From Buxus sempervirens (taxonomy: Eukaryota; Streptophyta; Magnoliopsida; Buxales; Buxaceae), in NCBI GenBank assembly GCA_947561395.2, contig OX387182.1:4946595-5010594 (forward strand): a DNA stretch of 64,000 nucleotides, read 5' to 3'. A program made the translations under genes and the position numbers. The notes under the pieces were generated by a model. It did no database searches and was not told where the DNA came from. It saw only the letters and a list, made by a program, of their open reading frames with translations. Every line of letters begins with the position of its first letter. Positions within the stretch are counted from its first letter, which is position 1. Positions 12,245 through 23,785 of this stretch are shown here, piece by piece.

Positions 12245-12298
12245 CAAGGGGGTATCCGCTAAGCTTGCGCTGAGCGCAAGCTTAGCGCATACCCCTTG
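12245..12298 (-). repeat. 54-nt near-perfect palindrome upstream of L3 promoter
   Basis: Core GCTAAGCTTGCGCT, one G, then AGCGCAAGCTTAGC; outer arms CAAGGGGGTAT and ATACCCCTTG. A second hairpin with arms GAGCGGCC and GGCCGCTC follows at about 12308-12350. Confidence 0.92.
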
Positions 12299-12569
12299 CC
12301 ACGTTCGCGCGAGCGGCCAAATGATTAAAAACATTTAATGTGGCCGCTCGTTTGTTTAAAAAATCCGAAAATTAGGATATAGTCCCTGGGATATTTGGAT
12401 TTAATATTATTTTATTCAGATATTTTTAAATATTTTCAGATTGGTCCCTGGGATCTTTTGAATGTTTGGATATTCACGGATTTGATCCCCGAGATATTCT
12501 CCTGCGCAACTTGCCATGTGTGCAGCTTTTGCCACGTGCGCAGTTTGCCGGATTTGCTGCTCGGGAATT

Positions 12570-13014
12570 TTGTCAGCTCATATTTTCTTCATCCGGGCTC
12601 CGATCTAGGCAAACTCAGTTGCGTTAGAATCGTATCGGAGCCCTCTATCCAATGGCATGGGGGTAAGCACCTGGATCAGGATTTAGCAGAAAGTCAACTT
12701 TCGGCTCCGCCCAAGTTTGACTGCCCGCAGAACCTTCATCCGGACTCCGATTCCTGCAAACTCAGTTGCGTTGGAATTGTGTCGAGATTCTCTATCCAGT
12801 GACATAGAGCAAGGTATCTGGATCGGATTTTAGCAGAAAGTCAACTTTTGGCTCCGCCGAAGTTTGACCGCCCGCAGAACCCTCATCCGGACTCCGATTC
12901 CTGCAAACTCAGTTGCGTTGGAACCGTGTCGAGATTTTCTATCTAATGATATAGAGGTAAGCACCTGGATCGGATTTTAGCAGAAAGTCAACTTTTGGCT
13001 CCGCCCAAGTTTGA
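12570..13014 (-). repeat. Tandem ~150-165-bp units in LTR L3
   Basis: Three consecutive plus-strand units with TCCGGACTCCGATTCCTGC, CAAACTCAGTTGCGTTGGAA, a GTGTCGAGATT segment and AGAAAGTCAACTTT. A fourth lies beyond the hAT insertion at 20148-20280. L2 and L4 hold one or two such units each. Confidence 0.85.
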
Positions 13015-14968
13015 CCGCCCGCTAGGACTGTAAACGGAGCGAATACAGAGCGGATCCTGTTGAATCCGAATTCGAATCCGTTTAAGTAATAGGATATCCG
13101 TATTTGTTTAAATATTCGACGGATATTTGAAATACACTACCAAGTCCGAATCCGATAAAAAATTGAACATCCGTATTCGTATCCGATTGTATTCGAATTC
13201 GATTAAATATTCGAATCCGTTAAGAGATCCGAAAATCTGATTAAATTTCACCATTACAGCATGAAAAAATTAGAAAAATTTACAGCATAAAAGTTCTACT
13301 CCAGCTTTCCCCATAAAAAATTACAGCATAAAATTTCATCTAATTGAAAGTTCTGCTCCAACATAAAAAATTACTGCATAAAAAATTACAGCATAAACTT
13401 TCATCTAATTGAAAGTTCTACTCCAGCATAAAAAATTACAACATAAAAAATTACAGCATGAAGGGTTTTGGTTCTCATTCTCTAGCCTCTTTATCAATGA
13501 AAATTCTACTCCTAGTAACCTGAAAACTTCATATAGTATCATGGTTACCTGCAATACAAAATTCAATAATTTCAAAGAGCTTGAATATATAAAATGTCAA
13601 AGTGTCATTAACATATAAACTGAAACAGAACCAAGAGCAACAAATACCATCACGGCAAGTAAATCCAGTGCTTCAACTTAAATTCTAGCCAGGAGCACCA
13701 ATCAATCACGGTACTATAGTTCATGACAGTAGCCCATTCTCCAACATTATTCACAGCCAATTTTAAGCTCTCTTTTACAAAGATCATGTAAAAGTATACT
13801 AATAGATGCCAATATCCTTATAACCCTTTGAAAACATCTCAGTGCACAAAGCTGTCTAGACTCCACAATCCTCCATGAGTACAAGAAGCAAGAATAGACC
13901 CAAATGTGCTCCAATGAGGTTTAAACCCACTCACCATCTCATCAAATAACTCTACACCACAACGTAAATTCTAATCCTCCATCATAGAATTTATAGATCA
14001 GAAAATTACCACTCGAATCCAAATCCACAAACCTAAACCACCACCCATCTCAAAGAACCTCATCCAGCCAAACACACTGATCTAAGCCAAAAATGAGTGA
14101 AGCAAATTACATAGTTCTCTAAAACTTTTTTGTCATAATAAACACTTCATACACAATCAATTTGCTGAAATGTACAAATAAGACTAGAAATTTAACTCAC
14201 CAATTTCTTCTGTTCATTCTGCTTTTTCTCCTTCCAAATTTCAGAACTAAATTGATGAACTAGATAACTTCAATTCAAAATAAAAATGAACGAAAAAAAA
14301 TCTATAGGTCTGAATTCTATCAGCTTAATCAGTTATCGTGTTGAACAGTTTCCTAAAGATAGGAGGTGATCCAGACAATTTGTTGCAGCATTTGAAATGA
14401 TTTTGGAAACTGATTTTTGAGTCTAACCCTAGCTACAAAAAACAGATCCAAATCCTAAAATAAAGATGCACTAAAAGGATAACATTTTTGCTATTTAAGT
14501 CCAACCAAAATGATTTGAATTCTTACAGTCGTGGTGCTCTAAGCTGCCAATAATTTTATGTTATGTACCTTCAATATCATGGCCTTCATATTACCATATA
14601 AATAAATATTTTAGAGCTTGATTGCTCTAAGCTGCTTGATTGCTGAAAGGCTTTAAAAATATTTTAGAGCTGTTATGGCAAACAAGAAACTACGATAAAT
14701 GTGAAACACTAAAAGCACAGTAAGTTGTTTCCAGTGGAAACTGTTTTTCAAGAATTTATCAGAGTTTCAGGTATCTTTCCAAGCTGATTAAACAGAAATT
14801 TTTTTTCTCTCTTTTAAACAGAAAATCCTTTCTCTTGGGTCTTTGTCAGGGAATTAAATCTCGTTTTCAGATTTACCCGGGCAATTCTGCCTCATGAAAT
14901 TAACTCTTGCTCTAATAAATTCCAGGGACTTTGTACATATTAAACTAAGATGAGGGAAAGAGTCTTGC

Positions 14969-15568
14969 CTTTCATTGTTGAGGCTTTTGTAGCAGCTTTT
15001 GACTCCTCATTTGCATCCTGTAAATGAAAAGGACAGGAAAAAAATATGCATATATATTAGAAATCTGTTGTAAGTTAAAATTAGTTAATTGACCTGGTTA
15101 AAACCATAATATTGCAAAAGTACTGCACCTGAATAATCAGTGTAAAATCTGCATCTTGAAGTACTTTTAGCCTGTTGATCCTAATGACACATATGGAGCT
15201 GAATTTGTGAAATTATGTGAATATGGACCAAACAAGGTGAAAATTCTACTACTATTTCCTAGTCACTTCTTGTGATCATAGTAGAACTGTTGTTATAATT
15301 TGCACAAAGATGTGAGCTTTACACCCCTTGATCAGATGGAATGATATTAAACTTAAATATAAAGAGAAGATAGAAAGCCTGGCTGTGATATAAGTGCTGT
15401 AAGCCCTGGTGTAGGACCAGGAAGACATGCTTTTCATCATAAAATCACATTTCTAACTGCCTCCATGGATACAAAGTAGCACCTATTTTATGAGATAAAA
15501 ATAATTCATACCTTGAGTTTCTGGAGTAGATCAGAGAGCCTTTCCATCTGTTTCTCAACCCCTTGAAT
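14969..15568 (-). pseudogene. Two captured exons of a syntaxin (SYP13-type) gene
   Basis: On the minus strand, exon 15568-15512 follows ..TTTCAG and is followed by GTATGA; it reads IQGVEKQMERLSDLLQKLK in phase 0. Exon 15017-14969 follows ..TTTACAG, reads DANEESKAATKASTMK plus one base, and is followed by GCAAGA, the consensus of the rarer GC-AG introns. Joined across the 494-bp intron they match the start of the N-terminal helical region of plant plasma-membrane syntaxins of the SYP132 group, where DANEESKSVTKASAMK-like sequence follows a KLQ-type exon end. No further exons were recognised on either side, so the fragment is partial. It lies inside the hAT, downstream of the transposase and in the same orientation, so it could be read as a 3' extension of the transposase transcript. 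Confidence 0.8.
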
Positions 15569-16177
15569 CTGAAATGAAAAGCAGCAAAAAAATAAAATAA
15601 AATTTTAAAAAAAAAAAATAAACAGGAGACACATGTAAATTAAATCTGGTTCAAATTTGAATGGATCACATTCAATCTGGTTCTCACCTTAGAGCACCAC
15701 TTACTAGTTCAAATTTGTTTTAAGGAGAGAATTACCTAACCAAATGAAGCAGCAGCAACAGGTTCCTCAGAGAAATACCTAAAGAAAGTTTCCAAGGGAG
15801 AATCTAACACTCTAAAACAAAGTGAATAATGGAGAATCTAACACACTAAAACAGTTAAATAACCACAGCATAAATAAAATAAAAATTTGGGATAAGAAGT
15901 TCAAACAGTTATACAATAAAAAGTTGGGATAACAGGAGGTTACTTCATGAGAACTTGAGAAGTCTAAAACATTTAAAAAAAGTTCCTTAATAACTAAAAC
16001 AAAGTTTTGATTCTTCTGTTACTTCATATATCCAGCAAGGAAGCAACACCATCTTGACTTCTCCTGCACATTCATATAAAATTTAAGAAACAGAAGCAAG
16101 CTAGAAAAAATGAACAAATAAAGTAAATGAACAAATATACTTATATACTTACTTTTCAAGATAAATGCAATTGAATT

Positions 16178-18227
16178 CTCTATTCATTGTCATCAGAGTC
16201 TAAGAAAAAAAAAAGCAAATGAACAAATAAAATTGAAAGGATAAAAAATGAATTATACTATAGAAAACTAAATATAATTATATACTTACTTTTCTTCTTT
16301 TGAACTTCCAACCAATCACGTGCACAGATCAAAGCCTCCACTATCTCCGGGGTCAAAGAGCTGCGAGTGTCATCAATAAGCCTACCTCCAGCGCTAACAG
16401 TCTACTCTAAGGCGACAGTAGAAACTGGGATTGCTAAAATATCACGAGCCATCTTTGCAAGTGCTGGAAATTTAGGACTATTGACTTGCCACCAATCCAA
16501 AATATCAAATTCTTGACTACAAGGAAATATTGTGTCATCCAAGTATCGGTCAAGTTCAGATTTTTCCGAAGCACGGATAGTAGCACTTCTTACACTCTTA
16601 TACCAATTTTGAAAACCCATAAGCATGTCATTACTTGAGGAATTGCATGGAGGCTGAGAGCTACTACAAGTACTATCACTTACATCAAAACTAGACTGCA
16701 TCACATTATGGGAATCACCACTATACTCAGTGAAAAGATCCACAACAGCAGTGCGAATCCTCATTACATACACATCAGCATTAGTACCATAAAGTTCACC
16801 ATAAAAATACTCAACTAAATCCATCTTGAATCTTGGGTCAAGTACAGTAGCGATCGCCAAAACCAAATTGCAAGAATCCCAATATTTTTCAAATTTGAGT
16901 TTCATTTTAAAGGCCATATCACGAACATATGCATGCTCACTTTTCTCCATATCTAGCAAGTGCTTGTGAATCTTACAGATATCAGGAAAAAATAGATTTG
17001 CAGTTGGATACTTGTAACCAGAAAAAGCACAAGTAACTTCATAAAACACTTTCAAACATCCACAAACAACTTGAGCCGTATCCCATTCTTCCTTGGATAA
17101 ATTCACATTGAATTCACGATCAATTTGCTGGAGACGAACAAATGCCTCTCTCAACTCTAGTGCTCTCTCAAGCATCAAGAAAGTGGAATTCCACCTAGTC
17201 TTCACATCAAGAATAACACCTTTTCTCCCAAATAACTTCACTTGATTTAAGGCATTTTTAAACTTTTGCTTCTTTTGAGGTGTTGATCTAACATACCGAA
17301 CACTTTTCCTGACATTCTTAATGATTTCTTTTATTTCTTGTAACCCATCTTGGACAATAAGATTAAGAATGTGTGCACTACAACGAATATGAAATAAACT
17401 TCCACCCAAAGGAAGTAAATTCTGATCCTCAAGCCATCTTCTTAACTCTCTGACCATTGCATCATTCGTACTAGCATTATCAACAGTTATAGAAAACAAC
17501 TTTTTATCAATATTCCACTCCAAAACCACATCTTTGATCAATCCAACGAGTGTCTCTGCATCATGTGGACTCTCTAAAGACATAAAACTCAGAAGTTTCT
17601 TTTTCAAGTCCATCCTTCATCAATGAAGTGTATTGTCACACAACAATACCCAATGTTTTGCTCACTAGATGTCCATAAATCTGTAGTCAAGCTAATACGA
17701 GAAGACAGTTGATCAAAAGAATCATACAACTTCTTCTTCTCTTCCTTGTATACAACAAGAACATCAGCCCTTACAGTATTCTGTGATACCATTTTAAACA
17801 TTGGCTGTAAGTTGTTAACAAAAGTCTGAAAATACTCATGCTCAACCATGTTAAAACTGTATTCGTGCTTAATAATCATCTTTACCAAGTCCATTCTACT
17901 TCTTTCATGATCAAATTTAAAATTCCTCACACCACTAGAACTCCCCTTACTCTTGGTAATTGCTAACATTTGCTGACCTATATCTCCATGTTTTCTCCTA
18001 GGACACCTATGCAAATGATTTTTTAAATGTGTTGTGCCACTACTACTTGCTCCAGTAAATGTCCTTTTGCAATGATTACATGAAGCAATTTCAACTCCAT
18101 CTTCCCCTGTGATCTTCTTAAAATCATCCCACACCTTCGATGTTAATTTTCTAGGCCTCTTTAAATTTGGGTCAGGTGAGACCTCTACTTCTACCATGTC
18201 ATCCTCAATAGTAATAGGATTAGACAT
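16178..18227 (-). pseudogene. hAT transposase, RICESLEEPER-like, broken
   Basis: Reads from ATG at 18227 (MSNPITIEDD). Residues ~30-75 form a BED zinc finger (VWDDF, CNHC, HLKNHLHRC). The RNase-H-fold core has TTDLWTS and TVDNASTND, holding two candidate acidic residues, and a DUF4413-type segment (KYWDSCNLVLAIATVLDPRF). The C-terminal hAT dimerisation domain starts near DRYLDD. One base is missing at about 17610: frame 1 stops after DEGWT and frame 2 continues with LKKKLLSF. A TAG at about 16405 cuts the dimerisation domain between VALE and TVSAGGR, after which the same frame runs on through LTPEIVEALICARDWL. The frame reaches a GTAAGT near 16290; an AG at about 16199 would add SDDNE and a stop at 16178. 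Both lesions should inactivate it. Confidence 0.9.
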
Positions 18228-19873
18228 TTCAACAATTTATCCTTCAATACAAAAAAAAAAATTAATTAACACATAATGGATTACTTGTAATTTAAGTAGA
18301 CAAGCACAACCCAAAATTACCATTAAAATACTAAGATGGGTGCATTAAGCAGATGTATCAAAGTTTCGAAAAATTACTAGGACATAAAAAAAAAAACTGA
18401 GCAATATATACTCCTACAACTTGTAACCGAAGTCCCTAATTCACAAAAGAATGAATTTTTCAAATAAAAAATTTCCCAGCAGAAATGATAATGCAACCAG
18501 TACTTGGGAAGACCATAATTTGATTACAAGAGAGAAAAAAGAAAAATAAATAAACAATAGGTCTTACTTGGGACAGTTGCCAAGAAATTGCAAGCCTTTG
18601 TTTCAAAAGTTTCATGTTGGCAAATTTGAATACATCATATATATATATATAAAGTTGCTACCGAAGCCAGATCATTTCTCAATCCAGAAAGAAGCCACTT
18701 TATTGTTTGAATTATATAACCATAGAACCCAACTCAAAACATCATAAACATTATTTACAAACCAAGTATCATAAGAAAAAAACAACATTATTAAACTAAA
18801 ACAATTATCGATAGGTCTAAAAAGAATATAATGCATACCAAAATACATATGTGATTCTCATACCCATTATAATGAAAAAAATATTCTATATAATTTTAAT
18901 AGGTGATTCTATTTCTTTAAAAACCGTCCATCTCAAAACCAAGTAACAGTCATTCAACCATCCAGTATGGTATGTGCTTTACAATATCAATCCTAAATAC
19001 AATGTTTCAAAATAAAATCATAAGGATAGGAACTCAAGATGAATCAAGATTCGAAGTACCAAATTGATTGATCCATAAGTATATTCTTTTAAATAAATAA
19101 AATTATATTTAAAAATGAATCGCATTGAAAGATAGCCATGTTTGCATTCACCAAAGCAATCAGTTAAGAAGAATGTCTAAATACAAATGGTCTTCAAATA
19201 TTCACCTCGAATGCCAATGCCTGAGCGAAGGTAAAAGCCAGACCAATACTGGATGAAAATGAGAATAAGTAAAACAAAAATCCTCTTCTGGATCAACCAA
19301 AGCCCTCTTTCAAATGGCCAATAAGAGTTGTAGCAAATAGAAGTTCACAATACAGGACGGCCAAGAACTTGCCGTCCACTGCTAAGACTTCTCGAACTAC
19401 TAGCTGTGACTCCAAGAATCGAACTACTAGCTCCGAGCGATCCGCCAAATTTCTTGGTTTCTTGGTCGGTCTGTCAAAACGAAATGCTCATGTGATTTTG
19501 GGAACTCCAGATCTTTAAGAATATAAATAAACAAATGGGATTTGGGGTTGGGGGGGGGGGGGTAGAGAGAGAAATAGAGAGAGGGCGAGAGAGCACGGTG
19601 AGAAGAAGATATCGAGTGCAGAGAGAGGGCAGCGAACCAGTGCAAGGTGTTCGGTCTCCTGACTCTCCTCTTCTTCGTCTTCATTTCCTTCTGAACTAGA
19701 GAGAGCAAGAGAGAGAGGGAGAAAGAGCACGGTGAGAAGAAGAAATCGAGTGTAGAGAGAGGGTAGCGAACCAGTGGAAGCAAGGTGTTCGGTTCGGTCT
19801 CCTCTTCTTCAGTTCTTCGTCTTCGTTTCCTTCAGGTAGAGGGTTAGGGTTTAGGGAAAAATCGAAATGTTGC

Positions 19874-19880
19874 TTTTATA
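19874..19880 (-). promoter_or_regulatory. Candidate TATA box of hAT transposase
   Basis: Minus strand TATAAAAGCAAC, followed by a CT/GA-rich leader with a ~130-bp direct repeat (about 19590-19655 and 19727-19795, plus strand). It is 1.65 kb before the ATG, so a 5' leader intron is likely. Confidence 0.5.
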
Positions 19881-20345
19881 GATAGAGCATAAAATGACTT
19901 TATTATCCTCAATACTATATGTAATTTACAAATACATTATACTTATTTAATCGGATTCGGATCTTAATCGGACGGATATTGCCCTGATCCGAATCCGAAT
20001 CCGATTATAAACGGATCCGAAAATCGGATCCGAATCCGATCCGACGGATCATTTAATCGGTTAAAAATCCGATTAAATCGGATAATTTAATCGAAAACGG
20101 ACGGTAAACGGGTCATGATCCGATCCATTTATAGCCCTACCGCCCGCAGAACCCTTATCCGGACTCCGATTCCTGCAAACTCAGTTGCGTTGGAACCGTG
20201 TCGGGATTCTCTATCCAATGATATAAAGCGAGGTGGTCAATTTTCACTTGATCAAAAAGTCAACTTTTTGTCCCCTCAGGGTTTGACTTTCTGCTAGGGT
20301 TTTCATTTTCAGCACTTCCAGAGGTGCAAAAATAAGGTGCTTACA

Positions 20346-21465
20346 GAGCCCGTTACCTAGTACATCGGTTACTCCGGTTACTGCACCCGAGCCAAGTTCC
20401 AATACAGTAACTTCAGTGACTGAAAGACTGGTATCCGATGATGATCTGACGGATAACTTTGCTGGAGGGGAAGGCGAACAGTTGCTAGTTGAGCAGTTAC
20501 TAACTGAATATAGCAGGATGTCAACTCCCTCCACGGTAGAAATGACTGAGGAGATGATGCTCGAAACACCAAAATATGAGATTAGTGAATCACTGGGTCG
20601 GCCACCATTGAGTGCTGATGCATCAATAGCCGAAATTTGTTTCGGCCGAATGCCTCTAATGCCACTCGACTGTCACATGGTTCTCACTTTACCTATGACT
20701 TTTGGGGCAAGCATGGAATTACCACGACCGGAAGAAATCAGTGATGAAAGGGACCCAGTCGCATTATATGTGATTGATCCGGAACATCTTGAAGAAGATA
20801 AAAGAAGTCAAGAACCGACCGATAATGACCAAATCGGCCCGGTCGGAGAGGTATGTTTTGCTAAACCATCCTTCGCTATGACTCAACATTTGAAACCGTT
20901 ATTTATAAAGGCGTATATGAACGGGATCCCTATCAATAAAATTCTAATTGATAACGGGGCTGCAGTGAATTTCATTCCGATTTCCACATTGAAGAAATTA
21001 GGTAAGTCTTATTCGGATCTAATTCCTTCCGAGATCACTGTTACTAACTTTGCAGGTGGTGTTACAGGAACAAGAGGAATCCTCCCAATCGAACTAACGG
21101 TTGGGGCGCGGCAATCTCTAACGGCATTCTTCGTAATTGAATCATCGGCCGGATACAACGCATTGCTGGGAAGAGATTGGATTCATTCGAATGGATGTGT
21201 ACCATCTTCTTTGCACCAATCGTTGCTGTTTTGGAAAGATGGCAAAATCGAAGAGGTAAAAGCCGACCAGCGGCCTTTTGCCGTAAACTCTAATGCCGCA
21301 CATGCATCCCTGTATGAAGAAGGGGTGAAACCAATTTCATTTAGTGGTTATGACAAGAACAGGCAGCCGATCGCTTCAAGTTCAGGCATGCTAAAAACGG
21401 CGCAATACCCTCTCATATGGATAACTGCGATCGCCAAGATCAAAGAATTAGCAAATGATGGTTGA
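20346..21465 (+). pseudogene. pol: Gypsy pol part 1: protease
   Basis: Continuation of the gag frame after L3 (joined in phase at GAGCC). It has no ATG of its own. An acidic, low-complexity linker precedes the retropepsin core IKAYMNGIPINKILIDNGAA (about 20905-20970), with the catalytic Asp at about 20950-20952 in an LIDNGA context, where many relatives have DSGA or DGGA. GYNALLGRDWIH (about 21150) is the conserved second protease motif. The frame stops at 21463-21465 and the protein continues in the next frame from about 21455, so one base has been gained or lost there. Confidence 0.87.
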
Positions 21466-23785
21466 ACCATCAGAAGTTGCAAAAGCCGTCTTGAGAAAGA
21501 TGACAGCTTATATACAAGAGGAAAAGGTGCGGATATTTCAACAAGACCATGAGTGGTTGGGAAACGGCCAGATAGTAATAAATTCGGCCGAATTCATCAA
21601 TGAACAAAATGATGAAGGAATACAAGATCGGGATGAGATAACTCTCGCCGATTTACAAGCTGCACCAGCCAAGCTAGAAGACCTAAAGGTAAATACCCAA
21701 GATCCCTTGGAAGAAATCAATGTAGGAACAGAAGCCGAACGGAAGCCTATTTTCATAAGCAAGTTATTACCGCCTTCGGTCAAACAAGAAATGATACAGC
21801 TATTAGCTAAATACTCAGATTGTTTTGCTTGCACGTACCACGAGATGCCGGGATTAGACCGAAAGGTGGTGGAACACCGACTCCCTATCAAGCCAGAATT
21901 TAGACCATTCAGACAGCCATCCAGGAGAATGGGTGAGGATGTGATCAGTAAAGTAAAAGTAGAAATAGAACGGCTGTTAGCAGCCAGGTTTATTAGGTCA
22001 ATTCGATATGCAGAATGGATGTCAAACATTGTGCCTGTAATAAAGAAGAATGGTTAGATTAGGGTGTGTATTGATTTCCGCAATTTGAATTCTGCAACGC
22101 CCAAAGACGAATATCCTATGCCGATCGCTGATCTCTTGGTAGATAATGGATTACGGCATAAGATTTTGTCATTTATGGACTGCCACTCCGGTTATAATCA
22201 AATTTTTATTGCCGAAGATGATGTAGCCAAAACGGCATTTTGCTGTCCTGGAGCGTTAGGAACTTACTGTTGGGTAGTCATGCCCTTCGGTTTAAAAAAT
22301 GCTGGCGCAACATATCAAAGGGCAATGAATCTTATCTTTCATGATATGAACGGTCAAATACTGGAGGTATATATCGACGATGTGGTGATAAAATCTCAGA
22401 CCGAAACAGACCACTTGCAACATTTAAAGCGGGTTTTTGAGCGACTTCGAAGATATAGTTTGAAGATGAACCCATTAAAATGTGCTTTTGGTATATCGGC
22501 CGGAAATTTCCTAGGCTTTCTCGTACACCAAAGAGGAATAGAGGTTGACAAAAACAAGGCAGAGTCGGTTATAGAAGCCAAACCACCGATCAATAAGAAA
22601 CAGCTACAAAGATTGCTCGGCCAAGTAAATTTCTTGAGGAGATTTATTTCAAACTTAGCAGGAAAGATCCGGATTCTGTCTCCATTGCTAACGATCAAGG
22701 ATACTGAAGAATTTATTTGGAATGAGAAACACCAAGCCGCTTTTGAAAGCATTAAGCAATATTTGGCAACACCATCGATCTTAGTGCCACCTTCAAAAGA
22801 ACGGCCACTAAAGCTTTATATAGCGGCTACGAATGATTCAATAGGAGTCTTGCTGGCGCAAGAGAATGACCAGGGCTTTGAGCAGGCCATTTATTATCTT
22901 AGCAGATTCCTTACTCCAGTGGAAGAAAGGTACACTAATCTGGAAAAGTTGTGTCTCACACTTTATTATGTGGCTACCAAATTGCGACATTATCTCATTT
23001 CGGCCAAAGAAATTTTCGTCATAGCAGCCACTGACGTGGTCCAATATATGCTCACTCGACCCACGGTGAGTGGCAGACTAGGGAAATGGACCTTAACTCT
23101 GATGGAGTTTGACTTCAAATATGTACCACAGAAAGCGGTAAAAGGGCAAGCATTGGCCGATTTCTTGGTCAATCATCCGTCTAGTATGCAAGAAAAAGAA
23201 CTTGATATCCCAGTATTTCATGCCAGTTTTTGCTATGCCGAATTCCAGCCGTGGACACTGGAATTTGATGACTCAAAAATAGAATTTGCTTCTAGGATTG
23301 GAATAGTGATAACTTCACCAACCGGTGATAAGCACGAACATGCATTTCAGCTCGAAGAGTTGTCTACGAATAATCAAGCGGAGTTTGAAGCTACGATTAT
23401 AGGGTTGGAAATTTTATGGGAAATGGGTGCTCAAGCGGTCAATATTGTTGGGGATTCCCAGCTGGTGTTGAAACAAATGGAGGGCATATATAACTGCAAT
23501 AGTGAATCATTGGCACTTTTGCTACGAAGAGCGAGATTCTTGGCTCAGCAGTTCAATAGAATTGAATTTGAATATCGGCCAAGGAAGGAAAATTACCAAG
23601 CTAATGAATTGGCACAGTTGGCATCCGGACTCAGACTACGTGATCCAATCAGAACAGTCACCATACAATCTCTCCCCAATTCCGAAAAAAGACCATTTTG
23701 GTGGATTCACTGGCATGTTGTAATCAAACAATACAACAAGATTGGAGAGGTGAAATCTGGGAATATCTTAAGGATCCTACTGTGA
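21455..23785 (+). pseudogene. pol: Gypsy pol part 2: reverse transcriptase and two RNase H domains
   Basis: The N-terminal LPIKPEFRPFRQPSRRM leads into the RT, broken by TAG at 22055-22057 just before IRVCIDFRNLN. RT motifs: FMDCHSGYNQI, MPFGLKNAGATYQRAMN and YIDDVVIKS (about 22369-22395), so the catalytic Asp pair is present. The first RNase H spans about 22740-23170 (QAIYYLSRFLTPVEERYTNL...ALADFL). A second, different RNase H begins at WTLEFDDS (about 23254), with ELSTNNQAEFEA and GDSQLVLKQ supplying the further acidic residues, and ends near NELAQLASG (about 23625). The second domain identifies the Tat lineage. The frame is lost near 23690, where the integrase continues in another frame. 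Confidence 0.92.

Larger units (their letters stand above)
13023..20139 (-). mobile_element. hAT transposon (RICESLEEPER-like) with captured syntaxin exons
   Basis: Left end TAGGACTGTAAACGGAGC and right end GGATCGG..ATTTATAGCCCTA are imperfect inverted repeats. CCGCCCGC is duplicated exactly at 13015-13022 and 20140-20147, the 8-bp size of hAT. Sub-terminal regions (13040-13240, 19950-20110) are dense in ATCCGAAT/ATTCGGAT words. It holds a broken transposase on the minus strand, a minus-strand promoter and two syntaxin exons; 13260-13460 is an imperfect AAAAAATTACAGCATA repeat. 7117 bp. The remaining interior (13460-14960, 18240-19500) shows nothing recognisable. Confidence 0.95.
10068..20345 (-). 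mobile_element. Long solo LTR L3 (minus) inside gypsy gag-pol
   Basis: Plus-strand start TGAGCGCACC and end GGTGCTTACA, flanked by GAGCC at 10063-10067 and 20346-20350. On the minus strand this is TGTAAGCACC...GGTGCGCTCA, the same family as L5 (48828-51574). Minus the hAT element and its duplication it is about 3.15 kb. It carries a GC-rich tandem array (11186-11584), a TATA box (12228-12234, minus), a large palindrome (12245-12298) and about four ~150-165-bp units holding AACTCAGTTGCGTTGGAA-like sequence (12570-13014, the last one split by the hAT insertion). No internal retrotransposon genes. Confidence 0.94.
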
